Assembly: GCA_001602455.1 (NCBI GenBank)
Contig: CP012157.1
Coordinates: 1,235,733 to 1,299,732 of the forward strand
Length of the DNA stretch: 64,000 nt
Reading direction: 5' to 3'
Source of the DNA: Betaproteobacteria bacterium UKL13-2
Lineage (GTDB): Bacteria; Pseudomonadota; Gammaproteobacteria; Burkholderiales; Usitatibacteraceae
Shown here: positions 19,202 through 29,088 of the stretch, piece by piece
Numbering within the stretch: position 1 is the first letter of the stretch
Layout: every line of letters starts with the position of its first letter
Program-made: the position numbers and the translations under genes
The notes under the pieces: model-generated
The model's database searches: none
Seen by the model: the letters and a program-made list of their open reading frames with translations, nothing else
What the model was told of the DNA's origin: nothing

Positions 19202-19711
19202 ATGGAAGAGAAGAAATCAACTCCTGTCGAAGTTCTTTTCGCGAAGCCGCTCCTTCATTGGTGGCAAGGGTTGGATGATGATCGAGGAACGCGCGCGGCT
19301 TTACGGCGCTGTGCAACTGTTGATGCCGTGTCGGTCTCCGAAGCTTATCAGCGTTTCTACCGATATATGCTGGCTTGCGGCTGGTCCGAAGACGCCAGTG
19401 ATCGACAGCGAGACAACTTGGCAGCCATTGCCGGATTGGTGGCAAACATCAAGACTGATGACTCACAACCGCTTCCCGTTCGCATGTCTGAGCTAAGCGG
19501 CGACCGGCCTCTCGTGTCAGAGCGTCGTTTTTGTGATCTTCTCAAAGCCGACTCTACTGACGATTTGTTCGTAGGTTTGCGGCGCATCCTGCCGCTACTA
19601 AAGCAGCAAGCCAGCGTTCAGCAATTAGCGCATGACGTCTATTGGTGGAATGACGACACCAGAAAGAAGTGGGCTTACGCCTATCGTTGGCCAGTAAAGC
19701 CGTCTGCCTGA
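19202..19711 (+). CDS. casB: type I-E Cascade small subunit Cse2 (CasB)
   Basis: 169 aa, all-helical, normal size. It forms the dimeric belly of Cascade and stabilises the displaced strand. Family features: PLLHWWQGLDDDRGTRAALRRC at the N-terminus, and a run of helices ending in HDVYWWNDDTRKKWAYAYRW, which matches the conserved C-terminus of the Cse2 family. It follows cas8e after 11 bp with GGGAAGAGCA as ribosome-binding site. No irregularity seen. Confidence 0.93.
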   Translation: MEEKKSTPVEVLFAKPLLHWWQGLDDDRGTRAALRRCATVDAVSVSEAYQRFYRYMLACGWSEDASDRQRDNLAAIAGLVANIKTDDSQPLPVRMSELSGDRPLVSERRFCDLLKADSTDDLFVGLRRILPLLKQQASVQQLAHDVYWWNDDTRKKWAYAYRWPVKPSA

Positions 19712-19752
19712 ATTTCAATACTCGCTGTCAAAATCAATTAGGAGAATTCATC

Positions 19753-20823
19753 ATGTCTCGTTTTGTTCAGTTGCATATCCTCACCAGCTATCCCCCGTCG
19801 AACCTAAATCGCGATGACACCGGGCGCCCCAAAACGGCAGTCATAGGCGATTGCACTCGCTTACGAGTGTCGTCTCAGAGTCTCAAACGCGCTTGGCGGA
19901 CTTCTGAAATTTTTGAAACTGCATTGAAAGGAAACATTGGTACTCGCACCAAGGAAATGGGCATCCACATCTATCAATCGCTGATGAAGCAAGGTGCGAG
20001 TGAGAAAAATGCACGAGAATGGGCGAAATTGATCGCGAGTCAGTTCGGGAAGTTGAAGTCGGAGAAAAAAACAGAGAACAACGAGGATTTAGAGGTTGAA
20101 CAACTAGTGCATTTCAATCCAGAGGAGGAGAAGTCAATCTCGCAACTAGTGAGCCGGATCGCAACCTCGTCATCAGCGCCATCAGAAGAAGACCTAAAGC
20201 TTTTGCGCAAGCAGCACACCGCTGCGGATATCGCGATGTTCGGGAGAATGCTTGCGTCATCACCGGCATTCAATGCCGAAGCGGCCATTCAAGTCGCGCA
20301 TGCCATTACCGTACACAAAGCCGTTGTAGAGGACGATTACTTCACTGCCGTCGACGATCTCAACGCTGGCGAGACGGATAGCGGCGCGGCACACATCGGC
20401 GAGTTGGGGTTCGGTGCGGGTGTTTTCTATTTGTACATCTGCATCGATCGCGAGTTGCTCCTGAAGAACTTGGGCGGTGATGCCGCACTCACCAAGAAGG
20501 CGCTGCATGCCTTCGTGCAAGCAGTTGCAAAGGTATCGCCCACTGGCAAGCAGAATAGTTTTGCTTCGCGCGCATACGCGGGATTCATGTTGGCGGAAAA
20601 AGGAGATCAACAACCACGCAGTTTGGCGCAGGCGTTCCTAAAACCGGTTAAACCGAATGCGGACAAGGGTGAGGACACCATGACTCGCGCCATCAAAGAA
20701 CTTACCACCCGGCGCGAGCACTTCAACAAGGTCTACGGCGACTGCGCGGACAGTTTCGCGAAATTCGATGTTGAAGCAGGTGAAGGCAGTCTCAGCGAGA
20801 TTGCCGAGTTTGTCGCGAGCTAG
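19753..20823 (+). CDS. casC: type I-E Cascade backbone Cas7e (Cse4/CasC)
   Basis: 356 aa. Six copies normally coat the crRNA spacer. The N-terminus reads MSRFVQLHILTSYPPSNLNRDDTGRPKTA followed by GDCTRLRVSSQSLKRAWR, the signature of Cas7e. LGEHIGELGFGAGVFY-type core sequence (seen as AAHIGELGFGAGVFY) and NSFASRAYAGFMLAE further confirm it. The start is the ATG at 19753, with GGAGAATTC before it; the frame is open further upstream into cse2 but that is not conserved. It follows cse2 after 41 bp, the only noticeable gap in the interference operon. Confidence 0.95.
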   Translation: MSRFVQLHILTSYPPSNLNRDDTGRPKTAVIGDCTRLRVSSQSLKRAWRTSEIFETALKGNIGTRTKEMGIHIYQSLMKQGASEKNAREWAKLIASQFGKLKSEKKTENNEDLEVEQLVHFNPEEEKSISQLVSRIATSSSAPSEEDLKLLRKQHTAADIAMFGRMLASSPAFNAEAAIQVAHAITVHKAVVEDDYFTAVDDLNAGETDSGAAHIGELGFGAGVFYLYICIDRELLLKNLGGDAALTKKALHAFVQAVAKVSPTGKQNSFASRAYAGFMLAEKGDQQPRSLAQAFLKPVKPNADKGEDTMTRAIKELTTRREHFNKVYGDCADSFAKFDVEAGEGSLSEIAEFVAS

Positions 20824-20828
20824 ACGTT

Positions 20829-21593
20829 ATGGAAACTCTAATCTTTCAACTGCAAGCCCCCCTCTCTTCCTGGGGAGAGGTTGCAGTTGGTGAATACCGG
20901 CCTAGTGCAGAGTACCCAAGCCAATCGGCGATACAGGGTTTGTTAGGCGCAGCTTTAGGCATTGATCGTTATAACGACGACGCCCTTGCCGCATTACAAA
21001 CCGGCTACAGGCTGGCTGTCGGCGTGTTGAGCCAAGGACGACTAATGCGCGACTATCACACTGCGCAGGTACCAAGCCGCACTGACCTGAAGAAAAGACC
21101 AAGTGCTACGCGCCGAGACGAGTTGGCCGTGCCAAAACCCGACCTGAACACTATTCTGTCGACTCGGGACTATCGACAAGATGCGGCCGCGCTGGTGGCA
21201 GTGCAGTCGATGGCGGGTGCGCCATATTCGCTGCCGCAGTTGGCAGAAGCGATTAAACGCCCTAAGTTCACGATGTATTTGGGTCGCAAGTCGTGTCCGG
21301 TGGCGGTGCCGCTGCACCCTGTTGTGTTGACCGCTAGCGGCGTCAAAGCGGCCTTTGCCGATTACCAGCAGTTACTTGCGGCCCTTTGGCGAGACAGGCT
21401 ACCTAAGCACGCGGAGCCGGCTGGCCTGCCCGTACAGAAGATCGCTTGGAGCGATGCTTTTGGCGCCGACGATCTGACTACCATCGGATTGCTACGTGAC
21501 CTGAGTATCACCCGTAAGGATGCTGTGATTACGCGCCGGGGCTGGCAGTTCGCTGACCGTACAGAGCATATTGCTCTGGTGTCCAAGGAGTAG
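20829..21593 (+). CDS. casD: type I-E Cascade subunit Cas5e (CasD)
   Basis: 254 aa RAMP-fold protein that binds the 5' handle of the crRNA and joins Cas7 to Cas8e. The N-terminus METLIFQLQAPLSSWGEVAVGEYRP and the Gly-rich loop SAIQGLLGAALGIDRYND are characteristic; MRDYHTAQVPS and MYLGRKSCP are later family blocks. Five bp separate it from cas7e and six from cas6e, so the three are tightly co-translated. Nothing unusual. Confidence 0.95.
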   Translation: METLIFQLQAPLSSWGEVAVGEYRPSAEYPSQSAIQGLLGAALGIDRYNDDALAALQTGYRLAVGVLSQGRLMRDYHTAQVPSRTDLKKRPSATRRDELAVPKPDLNTILSTRDYRQDAAALVAVQSMAGAPYSLPQLAEAIKRPKFTMYLGRKSCPVAVPLHPVVLTASGVKAAFADYQQLLAALWRDRLPKHAEPAGLPVQKIAWSDAFGADDLTTIGLLRDLSITRKDAVITRRGWQFADRTEHIALVSKE

Positions 21594-21599
21594 TCCCCT

Positions 21600-22328
21600 A
21601 TGTATTTCAGCGTGATCGCTCCCAAAAGCAACCAGTTGCGCAGTGCCGCGTACGATCTTGCACAAACACCTTACGCAGTACATCAATGGCTCTGGAATTT
21701 TTTTCCTAGCGCGGCGAATCAAGATCGTGACTTCATCTTCCATCGGCATGAGCGAGGCCAAGACGTACGTTTCTACGTGGTTTCCCACCGACTCCCGGTG
21801 GCATTAAACGACGCGTGGATCGTTCAAAGCCGCCACTACGAACCGCAGTTGGAGGCGGGGCAGATGTTCTCGTTCGAGCTAAGGGCGAATCCCGTTGTCA
21901 CAAAGAAAAGTGAGGCCGGAAAATCACGCCGACACGACGTTGTGATGAACGCAAAGAAGCAGCTTCTGGCTGAGCAGGGTCTATCGACGCAAGCGAAGTG
22001 GGCAGATTGGAAGGATAAGAACATGAGGCCGTTGCTATACGAGATTGTGCAAGAGCGTTGCACCAAGTGGCTGAGCGATGTGGCAGTACGGAACGGATTT
22101 CGGATCGAAATGACGCAGGGCGAAACTTCGTGTCATCAACTTCAAGTCAATGGCTACGGGCAGTCGAACGTTGGCAAGCGGGGACAGAACGTGTTTTTGA
22201 GCGTCGTGGATTTCTCTGGGGCCTTAGTCGTAACCGACCCCGTCGCGTTTAAGACCGCGTTGTTCAACGGCATCGGCCACGCCAAAGCCTTCGGCTGCGG
22301 CTTGCTGCTTGTGCGCCGCTTGGAGTAG
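21600..22328 (+). CDS. casE: CRISPR RNA endoribonuclease Cas6e (CasE/Cse3)
   Basis: 242 aa. It cuts the pre-crRNA at the base of each repeat hairpin and stays on the 3' handle. Two ferredoxin-like folds are expected. The conserved His of the active site lies in the N-terminal PYAVHQWLWNFFP (residue ~28), and the C-terminal Gly-rich loop reads GIGHAKAFGCGLLLVRR. Its substrate is the palindromic repeat of the array at 24256. The gene closes the interference part of the operon; the toxin-antitoxin pair, not cas1, follows it after 30 bp. Confidence 0.95.
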   Translation: MYFSVIAPKSNQLRSAAYDLAQTPYAVHQWLWNFFPSAANQDRDFIFHRHERGQDVRFYVVSHRLPVALNDAWIVQSRHYEPQLEAGQMFSFELRANPVVTKKSEAGKSRRHDVVMNAKKQLLAEQGLSTQAKWADWKDKNMRPLLYEIVQERCTKWLSDVAVRNGFRIEMTQGETSCHQLQVNGYGQSNVGKRGQNVFLSVVDFSGALVVTDPVAFKTALFNGIGHAKAFGCGLLLVRRLE

Positions 22329-22358
22329 ATTGTGCGTGTATTAATTGAGGAGGTACTT

Positions 22359-22598
22359 ATGGAGTGGCGAGACCGCATCACCAGTGACCCAGCCGTTCTT
22401 GTCGGCAAGCCAGTTATCAAGGGTACGCGCATTTCGGTCGAATTGATTCTAGGGTGGCTAGCGAATGGCTGGACCTACGAGCAGCTTCTCGAGGCCTATC
22501 CGCACATTACCCACGAGGACATCCTTGCCTCACTCGCTTTCAGCGAAGAGATGCTGCGTGACGAGCATTACATTGCCGCCTACAAGGCTGTCGCTTGA
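22359..22598 (+). CDS. DUF433-family antitoxin (VapB45-like)
   Basis: 79 aa. The whole protein is one DUF433 domain: WRDRITSDPAVLVGKPVIKGTRISVELILGWLANGW followed by YPHITHEDILASLAF, which carries the helix-turn-helix-like fold. Such proteins are antitoxins paired with DUF5615/PIN-like ribonucleases; the best studied pair is mycobacterial VapBC45. The ATG at 22359 is preceded by a strong GAGGAGGT site, the best in the operon. A GTG 27 bp upstream is in frame but lies before that site. It overlaps the toxin by four bases (TTGA). Its place between cas6e and cas1 is unusual and is discussed in the findings. Confidence 0.88.
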   Translation: MEWRDRITSDPAVLVGKPVIKGTRISVELILGWLANGWTYEQLLEAYPHITHEDILASLAFSEEMLRDEHYIAAYKAVA

Positions 22599-22966
22599 CA
22601 CCAAAGCTGATCGTCAATGAAAACTTTCCAGCGCCAGCGGTCTCAATCCTGCGTGAGGCTGGCGTCGATGTTCTTGCCGTCCAAGAAGCGATGGCCGGTG
22701 CCAGTGATGAGGTAGTTTTGCAGCGTGCGGTGCAAGATGGGCGCTGGCTCGTCACCTTTGATCGTGATTACGGTGAGCTTGTTTTCTCACGGCGGGCTAG
22801 GGCACCAGCGGCGATCTTGTATCTTCGTCAAGAGCCGGTTCCATTTTCGCGGATCGCCGACATGGTGCGCACCGCACTCGCCGCGCCCAACGAAATGATA
22901 GGCAACATGGTTGTGATCGGTCAACGTACCGTGCGCCGCCGCCCGTTACCTGTGGAGCGCGACTGA
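22595..22966 (+). CDS. DUF5615 PIN-like toxin (VapC45-like)
   Basis: 123 aa from a TTG start that overlaps the antitoxin stop. The sequence KLIVNENFPAPAVSILREAGVDVLAVQEAMAGASDEVVLQRAVQDGRWLVTFDRDYG shows the spaced acidic residues of PIN-like nucleases: the N-terminal Asn/Glu pair where many have DE, D in ASDEVV, and the DRDYGELV motif. These are expected to bind metal and cut RNA. Substrate unknown. Its TGA (22964-22966) overlaps the first homologous codon of cas1, so toxin and adaptation genes should be translated together. Confidence 0.87.
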   Translation: MTPKLIVNENFPAPAVSILREAGVDVLAVQEAMAGASDEVVLQRAVQDGRWLVTFDRDYGELVFSRRARAPAAILYLRQEPVPFSRIADMVRTALAAPNEMIGNMVVIGQRTVRRRPLPVERD

Positions 22967-22983
22967 GCGATCTTCTGCCCCCG

Positions 22984-24145
<1,162 letters not shown>

Positions 24146-24255
24146 ATCGTTCGTTAAAAATTTGTGACTACCGAACTGATACGTGGAACTGCGCAAAGTT
24201 CGGTATATAGTTAAAGGGTTGGTTTTCAATGAAAAATCAACGAGATAGAAGAAGT
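24146..24255 (+). promoter_or_regulatory. CRISPR leader
   Basis: 110 bp between cas2 and the first repeat. It is AT-rich (CGTTAAAAATTTGTGACTACC, AAGTTCGGTATATAGTTAAAG), as leaders are, and should hold the array promoter and the integration signals. AATCAACGAGATA, 21 bp before the first repeat, resembles an IHF site loosely. The polarity (cas2-proximal leader, degenerate far end) is consistent. Confidence 0.8.
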
Positions 24256-27200
24256 GTGTTCCCCACGCGCGTGGGGATGAACCGTGCCGCGACCCACGGG
24301 GTCATCGCCGGATTTCGTGTTCCCCACGCGCGTGGGGATGAACCGTACCCGGATTTGAGCGAGTATTTGGCGTTGATGTGTTCCCCACGCGCGTGGGGAT
24401 GAACCGGGCGGCGAATGGATGATCGACGCCGTCCAGACGTGTTCCCCACGCGCGTGGGGATGAACCGGATTATTGTAGCTCAGGACGCGATGCCGGACGG
24501 TGTTCCCCACGCGCGTGGGGATGAACCGATGCCGCATTGAGATACGCGATCAGGTGCAGCGTGTTCCCCACGCGCGTGGGGATGAACCGGCGCTGGCCAT
24601 GCCGTCGGCGCAGGCCAATTTGTGTTCCCCACGCGCGTGGGGATGAACCTTGATCGAGGGCGAAAAACGAGATGCCATAGTAGTGTTCCCCACGCGCGTG
24701 GGGATGAACCGCAGTGACAAATCCGTTGCCAGAGCCGACAAAAGTGTTCCCCACGCGCGTGGGGATGAACCGAGCACAATCACAATTGAGCGAGCAACGC
24801 TGGAGTGTTCCCCACGCGCGTGGGGATGAACCGCGCAGCGCTCACGAGCCGCTCCTTGACGCAAAGTGTTCCCCACGCGCGTGGGGATGAACCGCAGCGT
24901 GTCGGGCTCGCCCTGAATTTTAGAGGGTGTTCCCCACGCGCGTGGGGATGAACCGCACAGCGCTCACGAGCCGATTCTGCCGCTCGTGTGTTCCCCACGC
25001 GCGTGGGGATGAACCGCGCACGGTGCGAGTCACAGCGCCGACGTACATGTGTTCCCCACGCGCGTGGGGATGAACCGGCATCCTCGCGCCTGCCGCCGCT
25101 CGGATTGCCGTGTTCCCCACGCGCGTGGGGATGAACCGGCATCCTCGCGCCTGCCGCCGCTCGGATTGCCGTGTTCCCCACGCGCGTGGGGATGAACCGC
25201 CCCTCAACTCTGAGGGCTCGACGCTCGACGGGTGTTCCCCACGCGCGTGGGGATGAACCAGACGCTTGAACGAGCGAGCGCGGAAGAGCGCGAGTGTTCC
25301 CCACGCGCGTGGGGATGAACCGCAAACAAACAAACAAGCAAACATAACGGCACTGTGTTCCCCACGCGCGTGGGGATGAACCGGCGCACTGCCGCGAGGC
25401 GGCGATGGTCGAGTAGTGTTCCCCACGCGCGTGGGGATGAACCGACGCGATGCCCGACGCCGTGAGAAATTCCGCGGTGTTCCCCACGCGCGTGGGGATG
25501 AACCGTCGACGTCGCGGCCAAAGTGCTGTGGTTTTTTGTGTTCCCCACGCGCGTGGGGATGAACCGCCCATCGCCCTAAAAATCCTCGAGGGGAACCGGT
25601 GTTCCCCACGCGCGTGGGGATGAACCGCGCGAGCGCAAAAATTGTGCGTTTATTGTGGTGTGTTCCCCACGCGCGTGGGGATGAACCGGCCCGCTGTATG
25701 GCGTCTATGGCGCGTGGTTTGTGTTCCCCACGCGCGTGGGGATGAACCGTGATTTTTGAATTTTGGTTTCCGGCTCGCAATGTGTTCCCCACGCGCGTGG
25801 GGATGAACCGTATTTTTACAACTCGCCGATCCGGCGGTGGATGTGTTCCCCACGCGCGTGGGGATGAACCGTTGGCCACAAATCCATCCGCATCGTTGAT
25901 CGTGTGTTCCCCACGCGCGTGGGGATGAACCGGCTAATCTGAAACGCGACCTAGTCAACTGGCGGTGTTCCCCACGCGCGTGGGGATGAACCGAACATCT
26001 GGGCGAACCGCATTTTTACGACGCCGTGTTCCCCACGCGCGTGGGGATGAACCGGTCAACACAATAACCTGAGAAAAAAAATGGTAGTGTTCCCCACGCG
26101 CGTGGGGATGAACCGCCAGAACGTAATTTTTGCCCCAGACGTATGACGTGTTCCCCACGCGCGTGGGGATGAACCGGCCCGAGCTTGTTGCAAAATTGCG
26201 CCCAAAAAGTGTTCCCCACGCGCGTGGGGATGAACCGCAACATCCCGCAGATGTCGAGTTTCCAGGCGGGTGTTCCCCACGCGCGTGGGGATGAACCGAT
26301 CAGCGCCCTGCGCTTAATGCGTCGGCCCACGTGTTCCCCACGCGCGTGGGGATGAACCGCGACCGGCCTCGTCGCGAGTGTCGCAATACCAGTGTTCCCC
26401 ACGCGCGTGGGGATGAACCGGCGCTTGCCCTCAGGGGCTCCCAGCAACATGGGTGTTCCCCACGCGCGTGGGGATGAACCGCGCATCGAGACGATCAACG
26501 ATGCGGATGGATTGTGTTCCCCACGCGCGTGGGGATGAACCGATAATTCCCTCAGGCGACGCCACGGTTCCGTAGTGTTCCCCACGCGCGTGGGGATGAA
26601 CCGTCTACGGCCGTGTCGCAGCGGGTGAGACGGCCGTGTTCCCCACGCGCGTGGGGATGAACCGGCAAAAGCAGCGAATGCAGTTAGCGCAGCAGTGTGT
26701 TCCCCACGCGCGTGGGGATGAACCGGATTTCAAGGGAGCGCCGGGTTTGTTCGACTTGTGTTCCCCACGCGCGTGGGGATGAACCGTTGTCGGAGAAAGC
26801 TGCGGCCGCACAAAAAGCGTGTTCCCCACGCGCGTGGGGATGAACCGTTGTACCTGCATCTTGGATTGCGTGTGCCGTAGTGTTCCCCACGCGCGTGGGG
26901 ATGAACCGATTAACCAAAAAGGCCGGGGCCGCTTCCGCGGGTGTTCCCCACGCGCGTGGGGATGAACCGCGGGATTTGTAGAGCGTCAAAATTAGGATCA
27001 AGTGTTCCCCACGCGCGTGGGGATGAACCGCCATTGCCAGAGCCGACAAAACTAAGCAGCGCGTGTTCCCCACGCGCGTGGGGATGAACCGGCTTCGACG
27101 GCGTGGTTTTTGTGGCATCTTTTGTGTTCCCCACGCGCGTGGGGATGAACCGTCTCACGCCCGCATCACCGACGGCAGCGAGGAGTGTTCCCCACGCGCG

Positions 27201-28047
27201 TGGGGATGAACCGCCAATATAGGTTTCGCTACATCGGCGCAAACGGTGTTCCCCACGCGCGTGGGGATGAACCGTTCATCGGCATTGAACGCGAACCCAA
27301 ATACTTGTGTTCCCCACGCGCGTGGGGATGAACCGATAAGCAGCAGTCCTATGCTTAGGCTTGTAGAGTGTTCCCACGCGCGTGGGGATGAACCGAGCAC
27401 CTTGACCCGTAATCAACCTTAAAGCGTGTTCCCCACGCGCGTGGGATGAACCGGTAGCCAACATATTTTCATAATAATGTTTATGTGTTCCCCACGCGCG
27501 TGGGGATGAACCGGGCGACGGCGAGCGATTGAGCATCCGCTCTATGTGTTCCCCACGCGCGTGGGGATGAACCGAAAACGTCGTTAACCTTTTTGATCGT
27601 TACTTCGTGTTCCCCACGCGCGTGGGGATGAACCGGGCGACGGCGAGCGATTGAGCATCCGCTCTATGTGTTCCCCACGCGCGTGGGGATGAACCGGTAA
27701 TCAGACATATTTTCATAATAATGTTTATCGTGTTCCCCACGCGCGTGGGGATGAACCGAAAACGTCGTTAACCTTTTTGATCGTTACTTCGTGTTCCCCA
27801 CGCGCGTGGGGATGAACCGCGCGACCAACAGGGCGCGGCAGGAGATAATGATGTGTTCCCCACGCGCGTGGGGATGAACCGGCAACACAACAAATCCGGT
27901 CATCGATCCAGAAGTGTTCCCCACGCGCGTGGGGATGAACCGCGGGATTGTTGATGGGTCAAAATTAGGGTCGAGTGTTCCCCACGCGCGTGGGGATGAA
28001 CCGCAGCATCTCGCGAGCGAGACCACAACGCTCGTGTGTTCCCCACG
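24256..28047 (+). CRISPR. type I-E CRISPR array, 62 repeats plus a truncated one, 62 spacers
   Basis: The 29-bp repeat starts GTGTTCCCC, has the palindromic centre CCCCACGCGCGTGGGG and ends GGATGAACCG; spacers are mostly 32 nt (period 61). I count 62 repeats from 24256 to 27975 and a 12-nt truncated repeat at 28036-28047. Repeats at 27368 and 27426 each lack one base and the one at 25232 ends in A, so the cas-distal end is the older end. Spacers 25078-25109 and 25139-25170 are identical. Near the distal end 27514-27545 equals 27636-27667, and 27575-27606 equals 27759-27790. Spacers 27454-27484 and 27697-27729 are near-identical. Confidence 0.99.
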
Positions 28048-28152
28048 TCAAAGTGGCTTTTGCTGCCCTCGCCAGTATGCTCTGATCCATCAGGAGCAAG
28101 TGTTTACCGAAAACATTCACACCATGCGCGGCCAGGCTGTTCACACGCGGCA
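28048..28152. other. unassigned segment between the array and gluQRS
   Basis: The array breaks off in the middle of a repeat and joins 105 bp of ordinary sequence (TCAAAGTGGCTTTTGCTGCC and on). On the minus strand it stays open and reads like a protein fragment (VNVFGKHLLLMDQSILARAA), but I recognise no family. It may be the remnant of a gene or transposase cut by the deletion that ended the array. Confidence 0.4.
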
Positions 28153-29088
28153 TCATGCCCCGCCGGAGAAGACAAGGCTGCGAATCTGGGGAATCGCTTC
28201 GGGTCGCCAGTTGGCGGCTGCGGCCGCGAGTAGTCGCTGGCAATCTGCCGCCCGATGGACTTCGGGTTGTCGCAGGAAGTGTAGTACCCCGCGTAGCACG
28301 CCGAGGCGGTCGCCGGTCGCCACTGGGGCGGCGAGTGTTTGTTTTGAGAGTTTGTCGCCGTCGCTGTTCGCGGCGACTGGGAAATGAAGGTAGCGTGGTG
28401 TCGGATAACCCAATGCGCGTTGTAGGGCGATTTGGCGCGCAGTCGAGTCCAGTAGGTCTGCGCCACGGACAATATCGGTGACGTTGCTGAGGTAGTCATC
28501 CACCACGACGGCAAGTTGGTAGGAAAACAGTTGGTCGCGTCGGCGAATCACGAAGTCGCCAACGGCTCGACTCAAATCTTGGGACTGTGTTCCTTGGCGT
28601 CGGTCGGTGAAATGGGTTTTGCCATCGCCGAGCTTGAACCGGACGGCCATCCCGTCCAGTGGCAGGCGTTTGCGACGACAGGTGCCTGGGTAAACCGGGC
28701 CATCGATGCCGATTTGGCCTGAGTCGGCAACTTCGCGGCGCGAGCACTCGCAGCCGTAAAGGTGGCCCGCTTCGTTGAGCGTTGCCAATGCGGATTCGTA
28801 GTGTGATTTTTGTCGCGACTGGGTGACGATATCGCCGTCCCAATGGAGGCCGAATGCGCCTAGCGTTGAGACGATATCGTGGGCGAACGCAGGTTGGCAA
28901 CGCGTCTCATCGACGTCTTCGAGTCGCAGTAGCCAGTGCCCCTTGTTGGCGCGTGCGTCGAGATAGCTGGCAACTGCGGCAATCAGCGAGCCAATGTGTA
29001 ATGGCCCGGTCGGGGAAGGCGCAAAGCGTCCGACGTATCGTTCGGTACTTGGGGGGGCGTTGGCTGTGGTGCGGGCTGTAGTGCTCAT
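28153..29088 (-). CDS. gluQRS: glutamyl-Q tRNA(Asp) synthetase
   Basis: 311 aa, the size of the GluRS catalytic core without the anticodon-binding domain. It attaches glutamate to the queuosine base of tRNA-Asp. RFAPSPTGPLHIGSLIAAVAS contains the class I HIGH-type signature, and SDGDKLSKQT is the KMSKS-type signature. The zinc ligands C-x-C (YGCECSRR) and C further on (YPGTCRRK) are in place. The window also has tgt, which makes the queuosine precursor in tRNA. The gene starts within the TGA of the upstream LysR gene (ATGA overlap), so the two form an operon. Confidence 0.94.
   Translation of the reverse strand: MSTTARTTANAPPSTERYVGRFAPSPTGPLHIGSLIAAVASYLDARANKGHWLLRLEDVDETRCQPAFAHDIVSTLGAFGLHWDGDIVTQSRQKSHYESALATLNEAGHLYGCECSRREVADSGQIGIDGPVYPGTCRRKRLPLDGMAVRFKLGDGKTHFTDRRQGTQSQDLSRAVGDFVIRRRDQLFSYQLAVVVDDYLSNVTDIVRGADLLDSTARQIALQRALGYPTPRYLHFPVAANSDGDKLSKQTLAAPVATGDRLGVLRGVLHFLRQPEVHRAADCQRLLAAAAANWRPEAIPQIRSLVFSGGA

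Noticed and set aside
24146-24255. Possible tracrRNA or small RNA between cas2 and the array
   Set aside because: Type I-E systems do not use a tracrRNA, and no anti-repeat is present in this stretch; it is read as the leader.
24226-28026. Long minus-strand open frames rich in [17 protein letters not shown] and [10 protein letters not shown]
   Set aside because: These are the three-frame translations of the CRISPR repeat. They are a well-known false protein family, not genes.
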